Of a stretch of DNA of 64,000 nucleotides, positions 21,520 through 33,324 are shown piece by piece. Source of the DNA: Ichthyophis bannanicus (lineage: Eukaryota > Chordata > Amphibia > Gymnophiona > Ichthyophiidae); contig CM066033.1 in assembly GCA_033557465.1 (NCBI GenBank), forward strand, positions 1,356,971,834 through 1,357,035,833, given 5' to 3'. How positions within the stretch are numbered: position 1 is the first letter of the stretch; every line of letters begins with the position of its first letter. A program made the position numbers and the translations under genes. Below the pieces are notes generated by a model. It did not search any database, was not told the origin of the DNA, and saw nothing but the letters and a program-made list of their open reading frames with translations.

Positions 21520-22426
21520 TCTTGCCAAACTACCCATACATGTTACATCTTATGAAGTTCAGAAGGAAGCTCTCCGAGCATTAGCAGTAAATTTGAGAGA
21601 TTTAGATCATATTCCACATGCCCCGGCTTTGAAGTGAGGTTCATGATTGTCGTGGTATCTGCAAAACTAACACATTTGGAGAAACTGCCCCGAGGCAAGG
21701 AGTTCTTATCAGCAGCAATAACCAAAAAATGATCTTAATCTACATTGTTCTTGTTGGCAGATGGTAGAGCATTGAACTTCTGTTTTTAGTTACCTAATTA
21801 TATTTTTTTCTTTCTGCCTCTCCCTTACCCCAGCCTCTTCTGTAGGGTGTTCCTTATTTTTCAAAGCTGAAGGTGGCAACCCTAGTGTGGGCTGCCTGCG
21901 GACATAGGGCCCCTTTGGGTTAAATAGGTTCAAAGGCACCCAGAACTGCACACGATAGTCAAGGTATGATCATCTTACTTTGAATCTAAAGAGAGACATT
22001 ATTATACCTTCCAATTTAGTCTTCATTCCTTTCTAAATAATTCCTAACATTCTACATTTTTAGGCATATTTTGCCCAAGCAATAGTGCCTGTTGGAAAGG
22101 CTCCATCCACCTGTCTGTCTGTTTCTCTGACTGTCTGAATGCTTCATTCTTTTCATTCATCAGAAGCCTTGTCTAAATTTGGAGTCTATTAGATTGTATA
22201 GTGGACCACTGGTGAAACATCATTGACTATGAAGAATGATCAAGTCTCTTATAAAAATCGGAATACAGTTCTGGAGAATAGTAAAGAGCACTAGAACTAC
22301 TGATTTCTAAATTCAAGAGGACACTCGTTAGAACTGATCCTATTATTCTTTCATTAGTTCCATGAGAACCGTTATTTATTTAAAATATTTATTCCTCACG
22401 TTATCTAAAATTCTAAGTGGCACATA

Positions 22427-23820
22427 CAGTAGTGGCCAAAAAATTAAGGCAGGTATCTTTTTCTACAATTTATTGTTAAATAATGTACTGTGGAGATGTC
22501 ACACGTGCTTACTTATTTAATCAGCATGGCGATTAGTCACACCATGTGTCTGGCGTCCATTTTAGTTTACTTACACTCTGTAGTAGGTTTCTTGGATGAA
22601 GTTTTGAATTTTTACAACTAGGAAAAGATTGAAAGTTACATGTAAAATATACAATCAAGATGGGTAGAAAGTGCGATATTAATGACTTTGTAAAGGGACA
22701 AGTTGTCACGCTCCATGCTGAAGGATATTCACAATGTGCTATTGCAAAACATTTGCATATATCAAGGTGTGCAGTTCAGAATGTTCTGAAATCAGGTGGC
22801 CGTACACGTCATTCGCAATGTGGGCGCAGACGGATAACTACTGGACGAGATGACCGATTCCTCAAAAGCATTATTACATCTAGTCCACATACTTCATCTC
22901 AATGTGTGGCTCAGTTAGCTAATGATCGAAGAATAAAGATAAGTTCCAGATCTGTCCAACGACGGCTTGTGGATGAATTCAGACTCGTGGCCAGAAGACC
23001 TGCCAAGAAGCCTATGATGACCAGGAAACAAATTGCTGCCTGCATACAGTTTTGTAGGAAGATGAAAGACAAATCTGCTGAATGGTGGTAGAGGGTAATG
23101 TTCACAGATGAAAGTACATTTCAACAAGTACGTGGGAGTGGTTACAATACGTCCTTCAACGAGCAGGCGAGAGACTAAATCCGAAGTACACGATCAAGAT
23201 TGTTAAACACCCACCATCGGTCATGTTATGGGGTGGTATCTCGGCGAATGGACGATGTGGCCTGCACATTTTTGAGAAAGATGAAAGAGTAAATGCTACA
23301 AAATACATATCCGTGCTGAATAGTAAAGTTAAAATACACATGAATGTTTCTGGCACAACTATATTTCAGCAGGACTCAGCACCGTGCCACACTGCAAAAA
23401 CAGTCAAAAAATGGTTCGTGGACAATAAGATCGAACTGCTACCAAGTTGGCCATCAAACTCTCCGGATCTCAATGTAATTGAAAACTGTTGGAATCTTAT
23501 GAAGAAAAAGGTAGCAGCACACTGTCCAACTTCAGAAGCAGATTTAAAGGACATACTTAAGCATGTATGGGTCAACGAAATCACTCCGGCATACTGTAAA
23601 ACGCTAGTTAACAGTATGCCTACAAGAATCCAGGCTGTGCTGAAAAATCATGGACACCCTATCAAATATTGACACATATATTGTTTCCTGATAAAACTTT
23701 GAAAATGACATATATATCTTTGGTTCTTAAAGCTTTTGACCATGAAAGTGACAATAGCATGCACTTTTCTAATAAAAATCTGATATTTTGGATTCTGCCT
23801 TAATTTTTTGGCCACTACTG
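22427..23820 (+). mobile_element. Tc1/mariner-superfamily transposon, 1394 bp
   Basis: Perfect 26-bp inverted ends begin CAGTAGTGGCCAAAAAATTA, with TA on both sides (22425-22426 and 23821-23822). The length and the single central transposase gene are standard for Tc1-like elements. Intact ends with only two visible coding lesions suggest a fairly recent insertion. It carries no passenger gene. Confidence 0.95.
22660..23672 (+). pseudogene. Tc1-like transposase, one stop and one frameshift
   Basis: The protein would cut and paste the element by binding its inverted ends. The start at 22660 (MGRKCDINDF) opens a paired helix-turn-helix region, with GYSQCAIAKHLHISRCAVQ in the first helices and HTSSQCVAQLANDRR in the second. 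The catalytic triad is visible: D in FTDES (about 23107), D in QQDSAPCHT, and E in DLNVIENCW. The last two are separated by 35 residues, one more than the usual 34 of Tc1. A TAG at 23089-23091 interrupts just before VMFTDES, and a frameshift near 23140-23150 moves the rest to another frame. Total length is about 337 residues, normal for the family. Confidence 0.9.
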
Positions 23821-23822
23821 TA

Positions 23823-25435
23823 ATTCACTTACAGAATCAACATAGGAAAGCACTGGAAATTTTCTAGAGCCCCTCTTCCCAAGAACTACTATTTTCTCTT
23901 AGTAGTTACAAGTCCTCTTTAGAAGAATTCCTTTCTTTGAGGGTTAACTTGCTTCTCCTTTTCTCTCATGGGTGAGAAAACAACTGTTTTCAGTAATATC
24001 CTTTGGAGGGAGATTACTCTCAGATGATCCACACTACAATAAAAGGACCAGTTAAGAAGCAAGGAGTGGTCCACTTGGTCCATTCTAGTCTTCAGAGGCC
24101 CTACTACTCCTTCCTTCTTTGGTTCAGATTCATTCCTTCTGACACACTGATTGCTGAGCATGCTCAGATATACCTTGACTAAAAGAAGGGTCTCCATAGC
24201 TACAATGCAAGGGCCTCATCTCTTAGCATTCCTTGTGCTTCTGAGCAGAGAACTAGGTTTGGAGTCATGCCAAGTCAGTGTAGTCAGAAATGGGATCTTA
24301 TGTCACTTCTTCACTTGCTATTCTTGCACTGATTTCCTTGATCCACATCCCCAACATGCTACTGAATTTCCCTACAGCAACCAACCATGTTTCTTTACAA
24401 ACTGAAGTGTCTCATGGACATTAGAAAACACATACAAATATACAAGATACATGGAGGTCAATATACAAAGGTCTCCTGGGGAGTAGTGGTGTATAGGCCA
24501 AACATTTTCATTTTATATAGTTTCCTGTATAATTTATGTCTTTTTTGTTTTATTTAAGTTTTTTTTTTTGGTTTTTTTTTCATTTCAGGAGTTTATGGGT
24601 TGTATTCTGTACTGTGAATCCCAAGGGGATGTCCATCCCCGCTATTTGCCCCTTCCATCCCCAGCAAAAGCCTCCCCATACGAACAAGATGTTTGTATGG
24701 GGAGGCATAGATGGGAGCAGGAGGGGGTGTTGCGGAGGCAGAGTGAGGGCAGGCAGTGGGCAGTCCGAGGCCCCAGATGTACAGGGCCTTGAATCTAGAT
24801 GAGGGACTTATTCCACCTTGGAGATGGGATAAGTCCCCCTACACATCGGGGGATGGCAGGCCCCGGCAGAGAGGCAAGAGAGGTGAGGGGGTTCAGGGGG
24901 TTCCCCACAGCCTGACCCTAGCCATGGAAGGCCAGATTGGGAGGCGGGCTGTTTGAACGAAGATTGTGGTTGGCAGCTGGGTCTTGTGGCTCCTGAATGG
25001 AGCCGCAGTGCCATGGCAACAGGACGCTATGGCACTGCGGCTTCATTCAGGAACCTGACTGAGTTAGCTGGGCAGGGGTCTGTATGTGCAGGCCAATCTG
25101 AATCGGGTCTTGGCCTGCACGTACAGGCCCAGACCCGATTCTGATTAGAATAGGGTCTGCCTCTGTGTGTCCCGATTCCAATCGGGTGCACAGGGGCCTC
25201 GACGCACACATTAGAATGTACCTGCACATCATCGGTAGTGCACACACTGGGGTTTAATAGTGCATATTCTTCCTCAGTAGTGCACAATTGATCTATATTA
25301 TACACTACTGCACCCTGTTACACAAAAGGGAACACTGTTGACGACACAGAAAAAAACCCAAAAATTTCAGTTTTTTTAACATTTCAAGTTTAAAATGTTT
25401 CAAGTTTAAAATCCTATGAAATGATACACCACCAG
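23823..25435. other. Unassigned sequence without recognisable gene
   Basis: I see no conserved protein frame. A short hairpin occurs at about 24672-24709 (GCCTCCCCATAC facing its complement), with GC-rich sequence at 24640-25130 and AT-rich sequence on both sides. These may be very old repeats. Confidence 0.4.
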
Positions 25436-25550
25436 GAGTGGAGGAATAGCCTAATGGCTAAAGCAGTGGGCTAAGAGCCAGGGAAACATGGCTTGAACCT
25501 TACTGCTGCACCTTGTGATCTTGGGTAAGTCACTTAACACTCCATTGTAA
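25436..25550 (+). mobile_element. tRNA-derived SINE fragment
   Basis: A-box ATAGCCTAATGGCTAAAGC and B-box-like GGCTTGAACCTTACTG, then CTTGGGTAAGTCACTTAACA and CTCCATT, the same order as the SINE at 21303. The 3' tail is missing or diverged. Confidence 0.65.
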
Positions 25551-25689
25551 GTCTTCTTGGTGGCACCAGGCTTTGCAGATGTGAAGATGGGTCTAATTGC
25601 ACCTTTTAGGCAATAAAGATTGGACCCAAAAAGAAGAAATGCAAGTGGAACCCAAAATAATATATATTTTATAAACTGGAGAGAATAGT

Positions 25690-27205
25690 AGCAATTACAT
25701 AGTTTTGTTGGATCTATCAGCCATATTTGACACAGTTGTTCCTCAGTTGCTGCTTGATAGACTCCGAATCTGTGGAGTGCCAGGTATGGCTTTGGTCTGG
25801 TTCTCCTTTTTAACAGGAATGTCCCAGCAAGTATCATGGGGCTCAACTCTTTCCTCTCCTTCACCAGTTAACTCAGGAGTTTCCCAGGAAGCTGTTCTCT
25901 CTCCTCTGTTGTTTAATTGATATATTCAACCTCCGACAGTGATCTTAGATCAAGCTAATGTTAGATATATGCTTTGCAAGCCATTGAGTCAATGCTGACT
26001 CCTAGTAACCCAGCAGCTTCTGGTTCTTCTTGGAAGTGTGACCCAAAGTGGATTGCCAGACTTTTCTTCCAAGGCCACAAGGAGTGCTAGTGGGAACTGA
26101 GCCTTGGTCTCTTGGTCACCAGACCTCTTCTCCACTCAAGATACAGTGTATGCTTTATGCACATGATATTCAATTACAGTCTGCTGTCTTTTGGGATGAA
26201 GACAGGATTATAACTATTGACAAGTTGAATCGATGTTTGAGGGAAGTTGAACATTGGCTTTTGAAGTATAAACTTAAATCCATCTAAAAGTGAGCTTTCA
26301 TTGGCCCATCACCCTACAGTGTTGTTTCTTTGCCTTAGATTGTTTTACATGATCATTGTTAACTTTATCTGATCAGGTGAAGATATTAGAGGTTTGGTTT
26401 AATTTATTTTTAACTCTGCAGTCACAAATAAGCACAGTGGTCAAATTGTGCTATTATTGTTTATGGAGTATTAGATATATATGTGTTTATTTGAATTTTT
26501 GATTGCCCATGCCTTAGTAACAAATAGACTGGACTATTGCAATTCTGTTTATTTGGGATTGGGTAGACTTCAGCTAGTTCAAAATGTTGCAACCCATCTT
26601 GTGACTGATTTACAAAAATTTATGAACATATTAAACCAGTCCAAGCAGACTTGCACTGGCAGATGAAATTTAAAACTCTTTTTTTTGGTTCTTGATTCAG
26701 ACCTAGCCTATCTGTCTTCACAGATTTATTTATTTATTTAATTTATTTAACATTTCTTTTATACCGCGCTCTTTTCCATCAGTGCGGTTTACAGATAACA
26801 AAGTGACTCAATGACAGCGAAGGCAATCAGAGTTTACATAAAACAGGGGAAAACAACATGAGATGAACTGGGGAAACTATGTACAATTTGCATGTTACCA
26901 CTTTAATCCTTCATATTTATTTAATGATAAACCAATACACTCCAGCTCAGTGCATGCATTGAAGAAAGCCAAGCCTTATTGGAAGTACCTGTTCATTCTT
27001 GTTTAATGACCACACGAAAGAGAGCTTTTTCATATGTAGACCCTAATCTTTGGAACCGTCAGCCTCTTGATTTGCAAATGATATCAGACCCAGTTACTTT
27101 AGAAAATATTGCAAAGCTTGGCTTTCTATATCAGTTTTTATAGTATGATAATATAAATATAGTATGGTCAATATGAAGCTATATTTTTATCTATATAATA
27201 CACTG
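25690..27205 (+). pseudogene. L2-like LINE reverse transcriptase, degraded
   Basis: The plus strand encodes L2-clade RT motifs: LLDLSAIFDTV and LLDRLRICGVPG at 25710-25800, WGSTLSSPSPVNSGVSQEAV and SPLLFN at 25840-25920, then MLYAHDIQLQ at 26150-26180. The catalytic box reads YAHD where active L2 elements have YADD. Further 3' are NRLDYCNSVYLG at 26520 and, after an insert (26718-26930), SYVDPNLWNRQPLDLQ near 27030. A short repeat (about 25965-26100) with CAATGCTGACTCCTAGTAACCC, shared with 28185-28275, also interrupts it. DIRS copy B follows at about 27206. Confidence 0.7.
26718..26930 (-). mobile_element. L2-like LINE 3' tail insert
   Basis: It begins with a TTTATTTATTTAATTTATTT run and TATACCGCGCTC...CAGTGCGGTTTACA, the same head as the inserts at 4137 and 30632. 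It is 5'-truncated and non-coding here. It sits inside the plus-strand L2 at 25690-27205. Confidence 0.6.
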
Positions 27206-27455
27206 AAGCTGTTCTCCAGGAACAAGCAGGAATATAATCTTCACATATGGTGACGCTGGTATCGATGGAGGCCGCGCGGGAATGCTCTCCAGGGTCCCAT
27301 AGGAAAGCTTTTGGGAACACTCCACTGTGCCTGCGCAACTGCCTTCCCTTCTTCCCAACTCCCTCTCTTCAGTTCTTTATTTTCCGTGGAGCCAGCAGGA
27401 AGCAAATTCTGTCACCGCAGAAAAACTTGGATAGCACCTCTGCCTTCCCATTAAC

Positions 27456-28050
27456 ACAGGACCAAAACCAAACCTTGGCACAAAAGTGAAAAGCCACCGT
27501 TAACAAAAAAAAATTTTTGTTGGCATAATCTTGCAAAAGAGGGAAGGACAAACACCTTCCTCTCGCCGAGATCGTTCCTTTTTAATCATTTAAAATAGTG
27601 ACCAAATATAACCACTTAGCTGCAAAACTTCATAACTTCTTGACGAGCCCTTATATCTGCAGAATTCAGAATATACACTACGTGACACGTTTCGGGCTAG
27701 AAAAATTCCAATAGCCCTACATCAGGTTGATTGTGCGAATTGTGGGATCTTGAGGCTTACTACGGAATTCGCACAATCAACCTGATGCAGGGCTATTGGA
27801 GCTTTTCTAGCCCGAAACGTGTCACGTAGTGTATATTCTGAATTCTGCAGATATAAGGGCTCATCAAGAAGTTATGAAGTTTTGCAGCTAAGTGGTTATA
27901 TTTGGTCACTATTTTAAATGATTAAAAAGGAACGATCTCGGCGAGAGGAAGGTGTTTGTCCTTCCCTCTTTTGCAAGATTATTCCAACAAAAAATATTTT
28001 TGGTAATGGTGGTTTTTCACTTTTGTGCCAAGGTTTGGTTTTGGTCCTGT
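27456..28050. repeat. Long foldback, 285-286 bp arms, 24-bp loop
   Basis: 27456-27741 is the reverse complement of 27766-28050 with few mismatches, separated by 27742-27765. The arms contain CCCGAAACGTGTCACG and AACGATCTCGGCGAGAGG. The transcript would form a near-perfect 285-bp duplex. It lies between the left terminus and gag of DIRS copy B. I find no convincing target duplication and no ORF. Confidence 0.85.
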
Positions 28051-28169
28051 TTTGTTCACCTTGTGCAGAGGTTCTTCTAGTTACTTCCCATTAATACAGG
28101 CACATTCAAAGACATCACTGGTTCCCCTTTCCTTTCTTTCTTTTAATTATTGTTAGCTTCTTTAAAAAA

Positions 28170-28407
28170 TAACACTTGGGTGTCAATGCCCTTGCAATGT
28201 GTGCCTTTGAGTCAGTCCTGACTCCTGGTAACCCAGAAGCTTGTGGTTTTTCTTGTCAGTGTCACTGGAAATAGATTGCCAGGCATTTCTTCTGAGGCAA
28301 TGGAGGGTTAAGTGACTTGCCCAAAGCCACAAGCAGTGCTAGTGGGAATTGAACCCTAGTTGCTTGGTTATCAAGCCAGTGCTCTAACCACTAGGCTACT
28401 CCTCCAC
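28170..28407 (-). mobile_element. tRNA-derived SINE, minus strand
   Basis: On the minus strand there is an A-box GTAGCCTAGTGGTTAGAGC (near 28400) and a B-box GGTTCAATTCCC (near 28345). Downstream come AAGTCACTTAACCCTCCATTGCC and the AGGAGTCAGGACTGACTC block, which also occurs at 25965-26100. The two share a tRNA head joined to an unknown body. Confidence 0.7.
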
Positions 28408-29361
28408 AGCTTTCACATCCTGAAGGCATGGAGAAACCAACTATTGGTTTTAAGAAATGTTCTAATTGTGCCAGCACCATTTCGGTTACTGACAGATATA
28501 ACTGGCACTTAAAATACCTCTGCCCAGACCACCAGAGAAAAGACTGTTCCCTCTGTCAAAAAATAACATGGAGAGGCCTACAGAACCAGGCTTCTAAATT
28601 TGGAGCACTTTTCACTTTGGACATGGTATCAATGGCCTCATCATCCTCCCATGGATCTCAGGTATCTTTAAAGTCCACATCGAAGTCTGATTTACCTCCA
28701 GGGGAAGATCTCTCTCAAAGCATCAAGACCCCTCCGGTGTTGCCTCGGAGTGGATCGGCCTGCTAAACAGCCTCGGTGGGAGGCCCTGTCCTCCAAAGCC
28801 ATCAAGGGGCCCCGGATGCTCCCAAAGCCTCGACCTTTGGATTGCTCCTGGTGCTATGCTCTAGGACGGTAGTGCGAATACCCATTGCCAATAACCAAGC
28901 ATCAGCATCCTCAATAAACCAGCGCATACTGGACATCTAGCAAAGCTTGGCAGCTCTCCTGGCAGCCTCAGTACCTATAAAAACCTTGACTACAGGCACT
29001 GCCCCATCGATACCATTTACGGTACTGATATTGATACCAGTTCTGGGCACGACATTAGGGCTGCTGCAAATGGCATCACCGTCACTCCCACCCATCCCCT
29101 CCCTCGAATCCTTAATTGACACCAGTGCAAAGCCCAAATGGCTCACTGGGCCGATACCTCGGAGCATCGGTACCAGCACCTAGCTTCGGGCGACCATCGT
29201 GCCTGTCGATACTTTGAGCCCTCCAATTACGATTCCCTGCTTTGGATCTGGAGTCACTCGATTTCTGAGGGCCCCAGGACCTTCCTTTAGATCCTTCCCC
29301 GCCCCAACACCGACAGATGTCGCCTCTGGAAGACATGTCCTTCCAGGAATTCATTCAAGAC

Positions 29362-30061
29362 ATAAGGACATAAGAACATAAGATATGCCATACTGGGTCA
29401 GACCAAGGTCCATCAAGCCCAGCATTCTGTTTCCAACAGTGGCCAATCTAGGTCATATGTACCTAGCAGTTTCCCCAAAAGACACAAGTTCCACAGTGCT
29501 TGTACTGGGTCAAGCATTGATATCTTCGGTCACTTCTTAATAATGGTTTATGGACCTTTCCTCCAGGAACTTGTCCAAACCTTTTTTAAACCCAGCTACA
29601 CTAACAGCCTTTACTACATCCTCCGGTAACAAATTCCAGAGTTTGATTACACGTTGAGTGAAAAAATATTTTCTTTTATTAGTCTTAAATAGTTTACCCT
29701 GTAGCTTCATTGCATGTCCCCTAGTCTTTCTATATTCTGATAAGGTAAACAATCGATCTACGTTTACCCGTTCCACTCCGTTCATTAATTTATAGACTTC
29801 TATCATATCTCCCCTCAGCCATCTCTTTTTCCAGGTTAAAGAGCCCTAACCTTTTTAGCCTTTCTTCATAGGAGTATCCTTCCATCCCCTTTACCATTTT
29901 GGTGGCTCTTCTCTGTACCTTTTCTAAAATCGCTATATCCTTTTTAAGATACGGCGACCAGAATTGCACACAATATTCAAGGTGCGGTCTCACCATGGAA
30001 CGATATAGAGGCATTATAATATCTTTTGTTTTATTTTCCATTCCTTTCCTTATCATACCTA
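29362..30061 (-). mobile_element. CR1 LINE 3' end, 5'-truncated insertion in DIRS gag
   Basis: The 3' end lies at the left: repeated octamers ACATAAGG/ACATAAGA precede ATGCCATACTGGGTCAGACC, the CR1 terminus. The minus strand encodes IRKGMENKTKDIIMPLYRSM, HLEYCVQFWSPYLKKDI at 30056-29790, and [14 protein letters not shown] with [16 protein letters not shown] at 29806-29537. Both frames are nearly clean, so this is one of the younger CR1 copies. DIRS sequence resumes at about 30062. Confidence 0.85.
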
Positions 30062-30631
30062 GCCAAAGGTCTCTCTATCACAGTAGTATCAGAGAAGGAG
30101 CCAAGGGCGGAGGAATTACAGATCCTCCAGTACCCAACAGCACCCAAGAAGACAGCTATCTTACCAGTGCACCGCATCCTCCATGACCTTATGCTCTGCA
30201 TGTGGGAGATGCCTCTAACCATCTCACCTCACAGTCGATGTCTTGATACCATATATCATGTATCTGAGTGTCCCGGCTTCCAAAAGCCACAGGTTCCCCA
30301 CCACTCTAAGGTGGTTGAATCAGCGATGCACCGAATCAAAAGCTCAAAGACTCACTCTAATTCTCCAGGAAGAGAATCGAGAACTCTCGACACCTTTGGA
30401 CTTCAATGTTTTCAAGCATCCATGCTCTTGGCTAGAATCAATTCCTATATCCTTTACATGTGAATGTTCATTAAAGAAGTCTTAAGGGATCTTGAGGCTT
30501 TTGCCCCTCTCCTCCCTGATGACAAGGAGGCAGATTATCTTGCCCTAATTAAGCTTAGCCAAAATGTTTCAAAGTTTGTCAATAGAGCTACCTTCGATGC
30601 TTTTGAATGCACAAGCAGGGCTTCAGCAATA

Positions 30632-31015
30632 TTTTTATTTATTTATTTATTTCCTTTTCTATACCGCACTCTTTGATATCAGCTCGGTTTACAAATAACA
30701 TCAGTTTTGTTTCAGACATGGTAAACGACCTGCTGGACTTACAGAAAACAAGGTTATTCAACTTGGATTAACTGGAGAAACTATATACATGCTCTGGGTT
30801 AAAGGTATTTTACAGCTTTTAGGTAGTTATATACATATTCAAGTTGGGGTTTGAATATGCTATCGTGGCACACAGGATGTATGTATAGTAGGGAGTTTGG
30901 TGTGTGTGTCTTGGTGACTGCAGTTAGGTGGTTGCTGTGTGATACCATAATGCTGCAGGAAGAGGTATGTTTCAGTGCCTTCCTGAACTGTGTAATATGC
31001 ATTGGTACATGCAGA
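30632..31015 (-). mobile_element. L2-like LINE 3' tail insert in DIRS gag
   Basis: It begins with (TTTA)n and TATACCGCACTCTTTGATATCAGC followed by TCGGTTTACA, the head shared with 4137 and 26718. The minus strand keeps ITQFRKALKH from the L2 C-terminus at about 30975. DIRS gag sequence continues on both sides. Confidence 0.65.
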
Positions 31016-31559
31016 TTGCATGACTTCAAGCCTCAGATCATGAAGAGTGAGTTCAAGATAAGCTGGGAAAAATACCCTGCACAGGAGAAAATCTTTTTGG
31101 CAAAGACTGGCAAGATAAGGCATCTCAGTTAGAGTCAGAAAACACTACTCGAAAGAGAATGTCTAGAGTGACAGCTGACCCTGCTAGGAAAAAGACTCCT
31201 TCAAAGACGTTTTTCTACAATAAAAAGAAGAGATTCTATTCTACTTATCCTCCTGCTTCTCAATACCAGGGTCAGGCCCCACAAAAGAGACAGCAACCTC
31301 CTAAGCAACAGAAGAAGCCACAGGTGGCTAAACTTCAACCAGCTCCGCAGACACAGTCTGCACCTGATTTTTGACTCTTTCCTGCTTCTGGAGGGCCCCC
31401 AACCCCTCCCATAGCAGGCAGACTGTATCATTATGTCCACAGATGGCACCTCATAATCTCAGAGCAGTGGACACTCACCATTGTCCAGGACAGATACAGA
31501 CTTCATCTGCAAACTCTGCCTCCCTCCACTTTCATGGGGGAATAACAAACGCAACTCCC

Positions 31560-32880
31560 ACTCACTGCTCTCCTACAGGACGGGGTGTCCTCTCTTCTGT
31601 CTCAGGGCACCATAGAAGATGTTCCAATATCCCAACAAGGAATGGACTTCTACTCTCCGTACTTTCTCATTCCACAGAAAACAGGAGGGTGCAGGATCAT
31701 TCTGGACCTCAGAAACCTCAACAAGTTTCTAGTCACAAAACGTTCAAGAAGATCTCTCTCAGGACTCTTCTTCCCTAACTCCAAAGTCAGGACTGGCTCT
31801 GTTCTCTAGATCTAAAAGAAGCATACACATATATCCTCATCCATCCGGGACACAGGAAATATCTATGCTTCACCTTTCAAGGAAGACATTATCAATACAG
31901 AGTCCTTCCCTTCGGACTTGCCTCTGCCCCAAGAGTCTTCACAATGTGCATGGCAGTCAAGGCCGCATATCTAAGATCTCTGGGGATATTCGTCTTCCCT
32001 TACTTAGACGACTGGCTAATAAAAACAGACACCTCCCAAGAGGTACTGCTTTCCATGCATCATACCATCACAATCAACACTTTGATTTTGTGATAAACTT
32101 CGCAAAATCCCAGCTTGCTCCAACTCAAAGACTAGAGTTCATCAGAGACCTACTAGACACTCAAGAGTCCATGGTGTTTCTTCTCCAGCTCTGTTATGCC
32201 TGTCTAGTCGAGCTAGCATCCCAGATGCTCCTACAAAACCATCTGACCATCCGAGAGATGCTACAGCTCCTGGGGCACATGGCCTCTAGAGTACATGTCA
32301 TTCCATATGCCCAACTTCATATGCAGATAGCCCAGTGGACTCTTGCCTCCCAGTGGAAGCAGGCCTTGGGTCATCTCCGAGACAGATCCAAGTCACTGTC
32401 CATCTACCTCATCCATTCAGTGGTAGTGTACTCCAGACAATCTGCTTGTAGGATCATCTTTTCAGATGCCTCCACTTCAATGCACTCTGACAATGCATGC
32501 CTTCAAACTGGGTTGGGGAGCCCATCTCGGCAACCTGACCACACAAGGGCTCTGGACAACTCAAGAGTCACAACTACAGGTCAATCTCCTGGCACTTCAT
32601 GCTATCTCCAATACCCTCCGGGTGTTTCAACACCACCTCAGGGCAAAAGTCCTAGTCAGGACGGACAATCACGTGGCCATGTTCTCTGTTAACAGATAGG
32701 AATAGGCTCTTGGGGCCTCTGCGAGGAGGCCTTAAACCTGTGGTCCTTTGCCATTTCTCATCAGATACACCTTCAAGTTGTGTACCTCCCGGGGGTACAC
32801 CGCTTGAAGGTGTATCTGATGAGCAAAGGCAAAGGACCATTGCTCATCAGATACAGTCTGATACAGTCTAGAAGACAGAC
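31560..32880 (+). pseudogene. DIRS reverse transcriptase and RNase H, copy B
   Basis: The enzyme would copy element RNA into DNA. At 31585-31809 the fingers motif FYSPYFLIPQKTGG and LDLRNLNKFLV are clear. Then LDLKEAY near 31807, LPFGLASAP near 31910 and the catalytic YLDDWLIKT near 32000-32025. RNase H follows with SDAS near 32460, WGAHLGNLTTQGLW near 32515 and VRTDNHVAMFSV near 32655. Stops and frame changes (near 31720, 31808 and 32460) break it. This domain block is absent from copy A. Confidence 0.8.
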
Positions 32881-33324
32881 TAAACTGCATTCTTCTTCCT
32901 AACGAATGGTCTGTCCATCCAGAGACAACATCCTACATCTTCCAGGTCTGGAGAACTCCAGACAGATCTGTTTGTAACTCCCCAAAATGCCAAGCTTCCT
33001 CACTCCTGCACAAGAGCTCCGACATCCACCAACTAGCCAGTGGATGCCTTCCACCTACACTGGAGTCAGTGTCTACTTTATGCTTTTCTCCCATATCCCT
33101 CATTCCCAAGACACTTTTCAAGTTTCAGTCCAACAAGGGCTCCATGATACTCATAGCCCTTCACTGGCCGCAGCAACCATGGTTTCACTGCTACTACGCC
33201 TGACTCATACTCAACCTCTGCAATTGGGATATGCGCTGGATCTCCTTTCCCAGGACAATGGCTCACTGCTTCATCCCAATCTACAGTCTCTCTGCTTCAC
33301 AGCTTGGCTGCTGAGAGCATAGCT

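Larger units (their letters stand above)
28428..31374 (+). pseudogene. DIRS gag-like ORF, copy B, interrupted
   Basis: It opens at 28428 with KCSNCASTISVTDRY, CPDHQRKDCSLCQ, a cysteine knuckle matching copy A. A serine/proline-rich part follows to 28766. A CR1 3' end (29362-30061) and an L2 tail (30632-31015) split the ORF. Between them, 30026-30676 gives CPGFQKPQVPHHSKVVESAM and SKFVNRATFDAF, and the end at 31159-31374 is a basic Q/P-rich tail (KKRFYSTYPPAS) ending in a stop. Several frameshifts remain. The presumed role is packaging of the element RNA. Confidence 0.65.
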
